Shown here: in pieces, positions 34,341-45,160 of the stretch | Layout of the letters: each line of letters starts with the position of its first letter | How positions within the stretch are numbered: position 1 is the first letter of the stretch | DNA from: Microstegium vimineum | Taxonomy: Eukaryota; Streptophyta; Magnoliopsida; Poales; Poaceae | Reading direction: 5' to 3' | DNA length: 64,000 bases | Assembly (NCBI GenBank): GCA_022036555.1 | Contig: CM039119.1 | Coordinates: 8,556,001 to 8,620,000 of the forward strand | Made by a program: the position numbers and the translations under genes | Notes under the pieces: model-generated | What the model was told of the DNA's origin: nothing | Database searches by the model: none | The model's input: the letters and a program-made list of their open reading frames with translations, nothing else

Positions 34341-35250
34341 TGATGAGGACATCAACACCACACCAACACCATCTCCAGCACCACTTGGTCCTATTACTCA
34401 TGCTCGTGCCCGTGAACTCAATCATCAAGTAAGTTTATTATCAAACTCTTGTCCATTATATTTAGACAATGGAGACACGTGCACTCTTGTTTTGCTCAGG
34501 AACAATGGAGAGGATCAGCGGGACACGGGATGGGCGCTAGCTGGATTTGGACTGCAGGACAGCACCAACTTGTGATGGATGCCACGACTTCATACGGACT
34601 CCGATTGGGACATTCTCGCACTTTTTGGAAAGCTTATCAAGTCTACTTTCCAACGGATCCAGAAGCATGGCTATACCTTATCAGATGCGTCCAGACTCAT
34701 CGTTTTTGTACCGAGACCTTTTCTGTCCACCGGTGCTGCGTCACCTTATTTTGGGCCTGTGGCCCATGTATCAAGTTGGGTCCATTAGGGACGCGTCCTA
34801 GGGTTGGAGAACGACCCCAACACCCTTGTGGTCATCCTCCCAACTCCTTATAAGTCTTTAGAGCTGCCACAAACAGTTTAGGTTTTGTTTCGTCGAGTTA
34901 GCTATTGCTACCGCCTTTCAGCGCGCGTGTTGGATCAACCGTCCGTCTGATTGTCATCAGAACCTCACCATATTGTGTTCTCACATTGAAACATTCATAT
35001 TCATCTTGCAATTGAGTGCTTGTTCATCTCGTTCTTGCTGGTTCTTCGATTGCTTGCAGGACGGGAGCCCTAGTGGCTGGTTGTCGCGCCGCAAGATCAC
35101 GGCAGCCATCGGAGGTGGTGTATCGGTTGCTAAGGCGCAGCGTCCTTGGACGGTTGTAGTCGAGCCGTGAACGTCATCTCCATCCACAAATCGAGTTATC
35201 CACCAACTCTCATCGAAAGATCGAACTTCGAACCCCACGGGTCGTCATCA
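34341..35250 (+). repeat. 5' LTR of the gypsy element (910 bp)
   Basis: It starts TGATGAGG and ends GTCGTCATCA, so the ends form a short inverted repeat. It contains a TTATAAG box at about 34850. It is identical in length and almost identical in sequence to 41077-41986. Confidence 0.95.
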
Positions 35251-35269
35251 GTTGGTAATCAGAGCAAGG
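35251..35269 (+). other. primer binding site of the gypsy element
   Basis: GTTGGTAATCAGAGCAAGG follows the LTR directly. It resembles the common initiator-Met site TGGTATCAGAGC with one extra A. Confidence 0.6.
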
Positions 35270-35509
35270 TTTATCGGTGAGAGACTTCCAATTCTTCACA
35301 AAATTTTTTTTTTCCTATAGTCCAGAAAAGCCAAAAAAAATAGTAGATTAGTTTTCCGTAATCCCATAAACCCGTTGAGCCTTTGCTAGTACTACTTAGT
35401 TAGGGCTTGTTGAGTCGTCGGTTGCATCGGTTGTGTCGAGTTGCTGGTTTTAGTTATAGTCCTTTAGAGTTTCGAGTTCTTGTCACGTTCTAGTCCGAGT
35501 CTAAGTAGT

Positions 35510-35755
35510 TTTCGTTGCTGTCAAGTTCGAGTCCGAGTACTACCCTGGTATTCGCGGCTGTCCAGTTCGAGTTTGAGTTGTGTTCTGGAATCGCGTCCGA
35601 GTACTACCCTGGTATTCGCGGCTGTCCAGTTCGAGTTTGAGTTGTGTTCTGGAATCGCGTCCGAGTACTACCCTGGTATTCGCTGCTGTCAAGTTCGAGA
35701 CGGAGTTGATTTCGGGAATCGAGTCCGAGTACTACCCTGGTATTCGCTGCTATAA
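35510..35755 (+). repeat. 64-bp tandem repeat in the gypsy leader, four units
   Basis: GAGTACTACCCTGGTATTCG starts at 35535, 35599, 35663 and 35727, exactly 64 bp apart. The first three units are nearly identical. Confidence 0.95.
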
Positions 35756-36424
35756 ATTGCCTCCGTCCGAGTTGTTGTCCATAATTCAGTTCACGAACTA
35801 CAAGTCGGGACTACAAGTTTCATACCATATTACAGCGAAGCTTACTTTAGAGAGAGAGAGAGAGAGTGTGTGGTGATTTGCTCTTTTGACATCTCTTTGT
35901 TCATATAATCAGTTTTGAGGATCCCTGAAAAAAAAAAGCAAAAAAAAAGCAAAAAAAAGCAAAAAAAAAAAAAAAGCAAAAAACAAAAAAAAACAGAAAA
36001 AAAGGGGGCTGATCTTTGTGTTTTTCCCTCCTTTGGATAGGTGGTGTTTGTGAGTTCCTTTGTGTCCAGGCTCGCGTCTCTAGCACGGTCTAGGCTAGGA
36101 CCAGCACAGTACCACCTTTGAACGATTATTCAACTTGCTTTTTGTGACTAACGTGGTGCTAGTATCTATCCTTGTCCACAACATTGGCCACCTACAGCTC
36201 CACATATTCGACTACAACTTGACAGGTGTTGTGCTACGGTACCGATACATTCACTTCCAAGGTTGCAGGCTTGCTGTTGTTGACCCCTCTTGTTTGAGCA
36301 AGGTAAGAACTGGTAAGAGCTTGAGAAACAGGTTGAGAGCGAGTGCCTTGCTGTAGCCACATCCTAATAGTTGTAGGGCTTTTATTTCTTCACCTGTTTT
36401 CTTGTTGTTCTTGTCTTCTAAACC

Positions 36425-39400
36425 ATGTCAGGAACAGAGGATAATAACAACATGCCGCAATCTCCACGCACCAAGGGCATCATTCAACATTTTACAAGGC
36501 AAGTGCAGCTGCATACAGAAGGCCTCGATGGAGATTTACAGGTGACCAATGACAAGATTGGGCAACTAGAGGCCGCCCAACTTGCCACCACCACCAAGCT
36601 TACAGGAGTCGAAGCATCGGTTGCTCGTATGGACAAAAGCCTTGCCGCTCTTCTCCGTCGTTTTGATGACTTCCACACAAACGGCAAGGGTCAACATCAA
36701 CATAATGACGCCCACAAGGATGAGGAACGAGTCGAAGATAATGACGAGGATGCTTACTCTGGTGATACGGACCTTGATAACAATGACCTTAGTGATCGAC
36801 ATCGCCTACGCTTCAATCGGAGAGGTATGGGTCACCGTCGACGTGAGGTACATAATAACAATGATGCTTTCAGTAAGATTAAATTTAAAATACCTCCTTT
36901 TGATGGTAAGTATGATCCTGATGCATACATTTCATGGGAAATTGCTGTTGACCAAAAGTTTGCATGCCACGAATTTCCTGAGAATACACGTGTTAGGGCT
37001 GCTACTAGTGAGTTTACTGACTTTGCTACTGTATGGTGGATAGAGTATAATAAGAAAAATCCTAATAACATACCACGTACTTGGGATGCTTTAAAAAAAA
37101 TCATGAGGGCTAGATTTGTTCCTTCTTACTATGCACGGGATTTGCTACATAAACTGCAACAACTAAGACAAGGTGCTAAAAGTGTAGAAGAGTATTATCA
37201 AGAATTACAAATGGGTATGTTGCGTTGTAATTTAGAGGAGGATGAGGAACCTGCTATGGCAAGATTTTTGGGTGGGTTAAATCGTGAAATTCAGGACATC
37301 CTTTCATATAAAGAGTACACTAATGTAACCCGTTTGTTTCATCTTGCTTGTAAAGCTGAAAGGGAAGTGCAGGGGCGACGTGCTAGTGTTCGGAATAACT
37401 TTTCTGCAGGGAAGACAAATTCATGGCAGTCCCACACACGTGCTACTATGCCACCCTCAAGTGACAAGCCTAGTGCTACTCCCACAAATTCAGTAGTCAA
37501 GACAGCCCAGAAGCCTAGTGCCAGTGCTTCGTCCGTAGCATCGACAGGTAGAACGAGAGACATTCAGTGTCATCGATGCAAGGGATATGGACATATGATG
37601 CGCGAGTGTTCAAGCAAGCGTGTTATGATAGTCAAAGATGATGGTGAGTATTCGTCTGCTAGTGATTTTGATGATGATACACTTGCATTGCTTGCGGCTG
37701 ACCATGCAGGTAATGAAGAATATGTGGAAGAACATATTAATGCAGGTGCAGCCGACCACTATGAGAGCCTCATTGTACAACGTGTGCTTAGTGCACAAAT
37801 GGAGAAGGCAGAGCAAAATCAGCGACACACGTTGTTCCAAACAAAGTGTGTCATCAAGGAGCGTTCATGTCGCATGATCATTGATGGAGGTAGCTGCAAC
37901 AACTTGGCCAGCAGCGACATGGTGGAGAAGCTTGCGCTTACAACCAAACCACACCCACATCCATATTACATTCAATGGTTAAACAACAGTGGTAAGGCAA
38001 AGGTAACTAGACTTGTGCGCATCAATTTTTCCATTGGATCCTATAATGATGTGATTGAATGTGATGTTGTGCCTATGCAAGCTTGTAATATTCTGCTAGG
38101 TAGACCATGGCAATTTGATAGGGATTCTATGCATCATGGTAGAGCAAATCAGTATTCTTTTCTATACCATGATAGAAAAATTGTGTTGCATCCTATGTCT
38201 CCTGAAGCCATTATGCATGATGATGTTGCTAAAGCTGCAAAGGCTACAAGTGAGAACAATAAAAATGCCAAATCTGTTGTTGATAAGCAAACTGAGATTA
38301 AATTGAATGGGAATTGTTTGCTTGCTACTAAATCTGATGTTAATGAGTTGAATGCATCCACTTCTGTTGCTTATGCTTTAGTATGCAAAGATGCATTGAT
38401 TTCCATTGACGATATGCAACATTCCTTGCCTCCTGTTGTGGCTAACGTTTTGCAGGAGTATTCCGATGTTTTTCCAAGTGAGATACCAGCGGGGCTGCCA
38501 CCAATACGAGGGATTGAGCACCAAATTGATCTCATTCCTGGTGCATCTTTGCCAAACCGTGCGCCATACAGGACAAATCCAGAAGAAACGAAGGAAATTC
38601 AGCGACAAGTGCAAGAACTCCTCGACAAAGGTTATGTGCGTGAGTCCCTTAGTCCTTGTGTTGTTCCTGTTATTTTAGTGCCTAAGAAAGATGGTACATG
38701 GCGCATGTGTGTTGATTGTAGAGCTATTAATAATATCACCATTCGATATCGACACCCTATTCCACGTTTGGATGATATGCTTGATGAACTGAGTGGTGCT
38801 GTTTTGTTTTCCAAAGTTGATTTGCGTAGTGGGTACCACCAGATTCGTATGAAATTGGGAGATGAATGGAAAACTGCTTTCAAAACTAAATTTGGCTTGT
38901 ATGAGTGGTTAGTCATGCCTTTTGGGTTAACTAATGCACCAAGTACTTTCATGAGATTAATGAACGAGGTTCTGCGTGCTTTCATTGGAAAATTTGTTGT
39001 AGTCTACTTTGATGATATATTGATTTACAGCAAATCTATGGATGAACATCTTGATCACTTACGTGCTGTTTTTAATGCTTTACGAGATGCACGTTTATTT
39101 GGTAATCTTGAGAAGTGCACCTTTTGCACCGATCGAGTGTCTTTTCTTGGCTATGTTGTGACTCCACAGGGAATTGAGGTTGATCAAGCCAAGGTAGAAG
39201 CTATACAGGGATGGCCTGTACCAAAGACTATCACACAGGTGCGGAGTTTCCTAGGACTTGCTGGTTTCTATCGCCGTTTTGTGAAGGACTTTAGCACCAT
39301 TGCTGCACCTTTGAATGAGCTTACAAAGAAGGGAGTGCCTTTTAAGTGGGACAAAGTACAAGACAACTCCTTCAACATGCTGAAAGATAAGTTGACACAT

Positions 39401-41311
39401 GCACCTCTCCTCCAACTTCCTGATTTTAATAAGATGTTTGAGCTTGAATGTGATGCTAGTGGAATTGGACTGGGTGGTGTTTTGTTACAAGAAGGCAAAC
39501 CTGTTGCGTATTTTAGTGAAAAATTGAGCGGGCCTGTTCTAAATTATTCTACTTATGATAAGGAATTGTATGCTTTTGTTCGCACATTAGAAACATGGCA
39601 GCATTACTTGTGGCCCAAAGAATTTGTTATTCATTCTGATCATGAATCTTTGAAGCATATTCGTAGTCAAGGGAAATTGAACCGTAGACATGCTAAGTGG
39701 GTTGAATTTATTGAATCTTTTCCTTATGTTATTAAGCACAAGAAAGGGAAAGAGAATATTATTGCTGATGCTTTGTCTAGGAGATATGCCTTGCTGAATC
39801 AACTTGATTACAAAATCTTTGGATTAGAAACAATTAAGGACCAATACGTTAATGATGCTGATTTTAAAGATGTGTTGCTGCATTGTAAAGATGGGAAAGG
39901 TTGGAACAAATTCATCGTTAGTGGTGGGTTTGTGTTTAGAGCTAACAAGCTATGCATTCCAGCTAGCTCTGTTCGTTTGTTGTTGCTGCAGGAAGCGCAT
40001 GGAGGTGGCTTGATGGGGCATTTTGGAGCTAAGAAAACGGAGGACATACTTGCTGGTCATTTCTTTTGGCCAAAGATGAGAAGAGATGTGGAGAGGTTTG
40101 TTGCTCGCTGCACGACTTGTCAAAAGGCGAAGTCGCGATTAAATCCACACGGTTTGTATATGCCTCTACCTGTTCCTAATGCTCCTTGGGAAGATATTTC
40201 TATGGATTTTGTTTTAGGATTGCCAAGGACTAGGAAGGGTCGTGATAGTGTTTTTGTGGTTGTGGATAGATTTTCTAAGATGGCACACTTTATACCTTGT
40301 CATAAAACTGATGATGCTACACATATTGCTGATTTGTTCTTTCGAGAAGTTGTTCGTTTGCATGGTGTGCCAAATACAATTGTTTCTGATCGAGATGCTA
40401 AATTTCTTAGCCATTTTTGGAGAACTCTATGGGGTAAATTGGGGACTAAGCTTTTATTTTCTACCACATGTCATCCCCAAACTGATGGTCAAACTGAAGT
40501 TGTGAATAGAACTTTGTCTACTATGTTAAGGGCTGTTTTAAAGAAGAATATTAAGATGTGGGAAGATTGTTTGCCTCATATTGAGTTTGCTTATAATCGT
40601 TCATTGCATTCTACTACCAAGATGTGCCCATTTGAGGTTGTTTATGGCTTGTTACCACATGCTCCTATTGATTTAATGCCTCTACCAACTTCTGAACATT
40701 TGAATTTTGATGCTAAGCAACGTGCTGAGTTGATGTTAAAATTGCATGAAACAACTAAAGAAAACATAGAGCGCATGAATGCGAAGTATAAGCTTGCTGG
40801 TGATAAAGGTAGAAAGCAATTGATTTTTGAACCTGGTGATTTGGTTTGGTTGCATTTGAGAAAGGATAGGTTTCCTGAATTGAGAAAATCTAAATTGCTG
40901 CCTAGAGCTGATGGACCATTTAAAGTGCTAAAACGTATTAATGAGAATGCATATAAGCTTGATCTTCCTGTAGCTTTTGGGATTAGTCCCACATTTAACA
41001 TTGCAGATTTGAAGCCATATTTGGGAGAGGAAGATGAGCTTGAGTCGAGGACGACTCAAATGCAAGAAGGGGAGGATGATGAGGACATCAACACCACACC
41101 AACACCATCTCCAGCACCACTTGGTCCTATTACTCATGCTCGTGCCCGTGAACTCAATCATCAAGTAAGTTTATTATCAAACTCTTGTCCATTATATTTA
41201 GACAATGGAGACACGTGCACTCTTGTTTTGCTCAGGAACAATGGAGAGGATCAGCGGGACACGGGATGGGCGCTAGCTGGATTTGGACTGCAGGACAGCA
41301 CCAACTTGTGA
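36425..41311 (+). CDS. intact gag-pol polyprotein of the CRM-type gypsy element
   Basis: A single frame of 1628 codons. A coiled-coil N-terminus is followed by the retrotransposon gag domain (about 160-305), a zinc knuckle C-x2-C-x4-H-x4-C (about 381-394) and a protease with MIIDGGSC (about 482, DGG where many relatives have DSG or DTG). The reverse transcriptase (about 740-920) has VVYFDDILIY, and the RNase H (about 1005-1120) starts ECDASG. The integrase has an HHCC zinc region (about 1196-1240) and a DDE core (D in SMDFVLG, D in VSDRDAKF, E in GQTEVVNR; about 1261-1360). The frame does not stop at the internal-region boundary but continues 78 codons into the 3' LTR, through GPITHARARELN. 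There are no stops or frameshifts, so the element may still be capable of transposition. Confidence 0.93.
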   Translation: MSGTEDNNNMPQSPRTKGIIQHFTRQVQLHTEGLDGDLQVTNDKIGQLEAAQLATTTKLTGVEASVARMDKSLAALLRRFDDFHTNGKGQHQHNDAHKDEERVEDNDEDAYSGDTDLDNNDLSDRHRLRFNRRGMGHRRREVHNNNDAFSKIKFKIPPFDGKYDPDAYISWEIAVDQKFACHEFPENTRVRAATSEFTDFATVWWIEYNKKNPNNIPRTWDALKKIMRARFVPSYYARDLLHKLQQLRQGAKSVEEYYQELQMGMLRCNLEEDEEPAMARFLGGLNREIQDILSYKEYTNVTRLFHLACKAEREVQGRRASVRNNFSAGKTNSWQSHTRATMPPSSDKPSATPTNSVVKTAQKPSASASSVASTGRTRDIQCHRCKGYGHMMRECSSKRVMIVKDDGEYSSASDFDDDTLALLAADHAGNEEYVEEHINAGAADHYESLIVQRVLSAQMEKAEQNQRHTLFQTKCVIKERSCRMIIDGGSCNNLASSDMVEKLALTTKPHPHPYYIQWLNNSGKAKVTRLVRINFSIGSYNDVIECDVVPMQACNILLGRPWQFDRDSMHHGRANQYSFLYHDRKIVLHPMSPEAIMHDDVAKAAKATSENNKNAKSVVDKQTEIKLNGNCLLATKSDVNELNASTSVAYALVCKDALISIDDMQHSLPPVVANVLQEYSDVFPSEIPAGLPPIRGIEHQIDLIPGASLPNRAPYRTNPEETKEIQRQVQELLDKGYVRESLSPCVVPVILVPKKDGTWRMCVDCRAINNITIRYRHPIPRLDDMLDELSGAVLFSKVDLRSGYHQIRMKLGDEWKTAFKTKFGLYEWLVMPFGLTNAPSTFMRLMNEVLRAFIGKFVVVYFDDILIYSKSMDEHLDHLRAVFNALRDARLFGNLEKCTFCTDRVSFLGYVVTPQGIEVDQAKVEAIQGWPVPKTITQVRSFLGLAGFYRRFVKDFSTIAAPLNELTKKGVPFKWDKVQDNSFNMLKDKLTHAPLLQLPDFNKMFELECDASGIGLGGVLLQEGKPVAYFSEKLSGPVLNYSTYDKELYAFVRTLETWQHYLWPKEFVIHSDHESLKHIRSQGKLNRRHAKWVEFIESFPYVIKHKKGKENIIADALSRRYALLNQLDYKIFGLETIKDQYVNDADFKDVLLHCKDGKGWNKFIVSGGFVFRANKLCIPASSVRLLLLQEAHGGGLMGHFGAKKTEDILAGHFFWPKMRRDVERFVARCTTCQKAKSRLNPHGLYMPLPVPNAPWEDISMDFVLGLPRTRKGRDSVFVVVDRFSKMAHFIPCHKTDDATHIADLFFREVVRLHGVPNTIVSDRDAKFLSHFWRTLWGKLGTKLLFSTTCHPQTDGQTEVVNRTLSTMLRAVLKKNIKMWEDCLPHIEFAYNRSLHSTTKMCPFEVVYGLLPHAPIDLMPLPTSEHLNFDAKQRAELMLKLHETTKENIERMNAKYKLAGDKGRKQLIFEPGDLVWLHLRKDRFPELRKSKLLPRADGPFKVLKRINENAYKLDLPVAFGISPTFNIADLKPYLGEEDELESRTTQMQEGEDDEDINTTPTPSPAPLGPITHARARELNHQVSLLSNSCPLYLDNGDTCTLVLLRNNGEDQRDTGWALAGFGLQDSTNL
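41064..41076 (+). other. polypurine tract of the gypsy element
   Basis: AAGAAGGGGAGGA lies immediately before the 3' LTR start at 41077. It is inside the coding frame. Confidence 0.7.
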
Positions 41312-41986
41312 TGGATGCCACGACTTCATACGGACTCCGATTGGGACATTCTCGCACTTTTTGGAAAGCTTATCAAGTCTACTTTCCAACGGATCCAGAA
41401 GCATGGCTATACCTTATCAGATGCGTCCAGACTCATCGTTTTTGTACCGAGACCTTTTCTGTCCACCGGTGCTGCGTCACCTTATTTTGGGCCTGTGGCC
41501 CATGTATCAAGTTGGGTCCATTAGGGACGCGTCCTAGGGTTGGAGAACGACCCCAACACCCTTGTGGTCGTCCTCCCAACTCCTTATAAGTCTTTAGAGC
41601 TGCCACAAACAGTTTAGGTTTTGTTTCGTCGAGTTAGCTATTGCTACCGCCTTTCAGCGCGCGTGTTGGATCAACCGTCCGTCTGATTGTCATCAGAACC
41701 TCACCATATTGTGTTCTCACATTGAAACCTTCATATTCATCTTGCAATTGAGTGCTTGTTCATCTCGTTCTTGCTGGTTCTTCGATTGCTTGCAGGACGG
41801 GAGCCCTAGTGGCTGGTTGTCGCGCCGCAAGATCACGGCAGCCATCGGAGGTGGTGTATCGGTTGCTAAGGCGCAGCGTCCTTGGACGGTTGTAGTCGAG
41901 CCGTGAACGTCATCTCCATCCACAAATCGAGTTATCCACCAACTCTCATCGAAAGATCGAACTTCGAACCCCACGGGTCGTCATCA
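41077..41986 (+). repeat. 3' LTR of the gypsy element (910 bp)
   Basis: It aligns without gaps to 34341-35250 at a constant offset of 6736. The first 235 bp also encode the C-terminus of the polyprotein. Confidence 0.95.
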
Positions 41987-41991
41987 CCTAC

Positions 41992-42640
41992 CCAATCTAA
42001 AAAATAATAGATTTGATTGATTGTATTGTGTTTTTTTTTCGCGTGGCCCTTGGGCACATATTTATACTCCCGTATGTGGAGTTGTACACGGATACGACTC
42101 ATATCTTCCTAAACAAAAATAACTGACTCGCGCAAGAGTCAGACCCAAATAATAATAATTTTTCTTAAACAAACACTTCTATTTTAAAGGAAATAAATGA
42201 CTCGTGCAAGAGTTGAACTCAAACAATAAAAATAATACCAGCATAAAAACACCAGTTTCCATATTCAGTCCTTCCACGATGAACCCTTTCCTCGGCAAAC
42301 TTCCGGGCTGCAACCTTCTTCCATCGTCATCGGCAATCTTCCGCTGGCGTTAGCTGCCATATCACCTTGCGCCCATCGGCAATATCTCCTTATCGGTAAT
42401 ATCCTCCAATCGACAACTCTTTACTTCTCATTGGCAACTGGCTTTTATCAATCAACTCTTATCGGCAACAAACCCGTTTTATCGCCCAGCTTCCATCGGC
42501 AACAACCCTTACCCTTATTGGCAGTATTTATCCTCATCGGCAATCTTAACCGATGACCTTCCAATGCCGATAGAAAATAACTACTGATCAATGCGAATCT
42601 TAACTCATTTGACACATGCCGAAAAACGATGTCAACAATA
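41992..42640 (-). repeat. LTR fragment or solo LTR with ATCGGCAA repeats
   Basis: The minus strand begins TGTTGACATCGTTTTTCGGC, an LTR-like start. The interior repeats ATCGGCAA-type motifs about eight times (42320-42545). The other end is not defined because the gypsy element is inserted at that side. No coding region was seen. Confidence 0.5.
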
Positions 42641-42849
42641 TAAAAGTGGTTAGAATGATTTAGAAATTGTATATGATTTCTAATGTAAAATCATCTTTAT
42701 TTTAGGAGTGAATGGTTAGAAACTCTTGGATATGGTCTTCTTTATTCATTCCAGTACTTTTTTAGGATTTGCAACTCTATATTTTTAAGAAGAAAATATT
42801 AGGTACTCTTGGAGATGCTCTTACAAAAGATATGACAAGTATATGTGTA

Positions 42850-44950
42850 GTGTGTCGTAGCATTGTTTTGTTTTAAATTAAAGAATTTATTCATCTTGTT
42901 TGTTTGTATTATGCACGCAGTTATATTCGTCCGGCCGTAATATAGATGGATCACACATGCATATGCCATTCATCTTCTTCCTCTCTGGCCCCTCGCCTCC
43001 GTTGCCGCCCTCTTCCTCGTTGCAGAGCACCCGCAACCACCAAGCTCCAGCCAAACCCTAGTGTGCCCGTGCGCGCCAGCTTCTTCCCCTCCTCCTTCCC
43101 CGCCGCCATTGACATGACGTCCCGCCCCGACCTGTCCTAACCACCTCCACCACAGCCAAGGCCCATAAACCGACCGTCAGGCTTCACACCGCCTCGTTGG
43201 CCTTCCTCCACAAACACCATTCCTTCTAAGACCGTCAATGTTGGGGAAATAAAGGGGAGAGTTTGCCGAAGGAAGGAGTAGGAGGCATACCCGCTACCGG
43301 ACGAAAGGTAGGGAGGAGCCACGTGGGAAGGAGGTGGTGCCGCGCGAGAGAGAGGGAGAGCTTTGCCTAAAAAATGGCCGCGCGTGTTTAAGTCATTACA
43401 TTGTAGTACTCATTATGAGCCATTCTAGAAATTTATAGAAATTTATAGCCAAATATAAAAATTTGGCTTTCAACAAATCTAGAATCTCAACTAATAAGAA
43501 ACAAAGAGAGTAGATAATTATCCGGCCATGTAGGTTTGTTTGTACATGTGACACATTAGTAATATAAATATTATATTAGGTTCCCATTATATTATCATGC
43601 CATGTAATGTAAGTTTGCAATCAAGACCCCTTCTCAACGTCATCAACCCTCGCTGTCGATGACAGCGACGGTGAGAAACGAGATTGCAAAGAAATTGATC
43701 GGCTCAAGTTTATGCGACGCCCTGGCTAATGCAGTATGACCCTGTACGTTTCAACTTATGATCCTAACTTATCAACCACGATATAATATTTTTCTACGAT
43801 ATTCATTCACTCGCCACCCACGATAAAGGTTTTGTTTTTATTGTTCCTTTAAATCTAAATAGATATATAACTGACAGCGGCGGATTTAGGATGGGATCAA
43901 GTGGGGGCTAAGTAATGGAGATGATGATTGACAATAAAAATTTAGTGGTGATATAGGGCTAATGCTACAGTAATTTAATGGAGAAATGAGGCTCACAAGC
44001 ATTGGTGTAGCCATGGTCCAGTTTAATATAGTTTTTTTAATAATATAGTTTGGTTAACACGTCAGCAAATATCTTCGGTTTTTTTGCTACAATGCACATA
44101 GAAGCTAGAACCAATGACATAAAAATATAGTGATTTCGATGAGTCCTGATTCATTTTAAGAGAAAAATAGGTATTTATTCTAGTGTATGAATGAGCTAAC
44201 ACCGAAGTCGAATAAAACTCTACCAAACAAGCCATAAATATACAATTTAATAAAACATAAGACAAATATGTTTTAAAAGTATTATAAGTATTTTTTAAAA
44301 TCTAAATATTTAAAATTCCTCTCTAGCTATGACATGGCTCACGAGGGGGGCTGCATCCCAGCTGGATCCGCCAATGATAACTGAGTTATACATAATCCAG
44401 TGAGTATAAAAATTTTATTATATTTTAAGCATACAATAATTATCCACCATAAAAATTCACTACAATTAGACTATAGAATATGCAGCTATAAATTATTCTA
44501 ATTAATTATAGAAAAACATAGATCTAAAGCTACAAAATTAGATTTTTTATTTTATATGTTCACTGACTGTGTAAATCTACTCAATTGGATTTTTTTTATT
44601 TTATGATTTTTCACAATTTATAATAATTTTTAAAAATTCTGTTGAAATAAAAAAGAAAAAGATAAAATCATATATAAGTAGGCCAGGGAGGTAAGTTGAA
44701 CGGTTTTCAAAGTTGAGGAGATGTTTTGTCCCGTTTTAGAGTTCAGTGAGTAAAAATGAACTTTTGTGAAAATTAAGGATGGTAATGAGGATTTTTCTTC
44801 TTCACTTTTGCTCACATAAATGGGTTTTTAGAATTTTCTTAGAATTTAGATTTTATTGGGCCAAGCCCATGTATACTCACTCCCCCACGCGGCCACGCCC
44901 CTCCCCAAAACGGGCGCGGTGTCATCCCCTCGCTGTCTGCGGCGCCGTTG
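42850..44950. repeat. upstream region of the F-box gene, second duplicate
   Basis: Collinear with 33325-34190, but longer because of a GC-rich stretch (about 42970-43380) and the hAT-like insertion at 43875-44376. Confidence 0.7.
43875..44376. mobile_element. hAT-like non-autonomous element, 8-bp TSD ATAACTGA
   Basis: The 502-bp element starts CAGCGGCGGATTTAGG and ends CTGGATCCGCCAATG; the ends are imperfect inverted repeats. ATAACTGA is present on both sides (43867-43874 and 44377-44384), an 8-bp duplication typical of hAT. No transposase frame was seen. Confidence 0.75.
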
Positions 44951-45160
44951 AGAAACGGAATTCCAATCCAAAAAAGAGTCGGAGTCGGTGTCATCCCCTC
45001 GCTGTCTCCGGCTCGAAGTCGATGGCAGATGCGGTCGGAGTCGGAAGCAGCGTGCCTATTTATGTGAGCCGGAGATGCTGTGTGGCATATTGGCCTAGTA
45101 GATCCTACGACATTTGCTCGCCGCCGTGGTAAAGGTTGCGTCTTTAGATTTGGATTTGGG

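Larger units (their letters stand above)
35251..36424 (+). other. long untranslated leader of the gypsy element
   Basis: About 1.17 kb without a convincing ORF separates the primer binding site from gag. It holds a four-unit 64-bp tandem repeat (35510-35755), a GA microsatellite at about 35850, and an A-rich tract with regularly placed AGC/AAC at 35926-36008. Confidence 0.7.
34341..41986 (+). mobile_element. complete, young Ty3/gypsy element, CRM type
   Basis: The element is 7646 bp with two 910-bp LTRs and a perfect CCTAC target duplication (34336-34340 and 41987-41991). One gag-pol frame with every catalytic motif intact spans 36425-41311. By eye the LTRs differ at only two sites (34835 versus 41571, and 34989 versus 41725), which marks a very recent insertion. 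I assign the CRM clade from three features: the LTR start TGATGAGGACATC, the absence of an ordinary chromodomain, and a polyprotein that extends into the 3' LTR with a GPITHARARELN motif. CRM elements usually sit in centromeres, so this location is unusual. The clade assignment rests on remembered family features and needs a tree. Confidence 0.9.
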
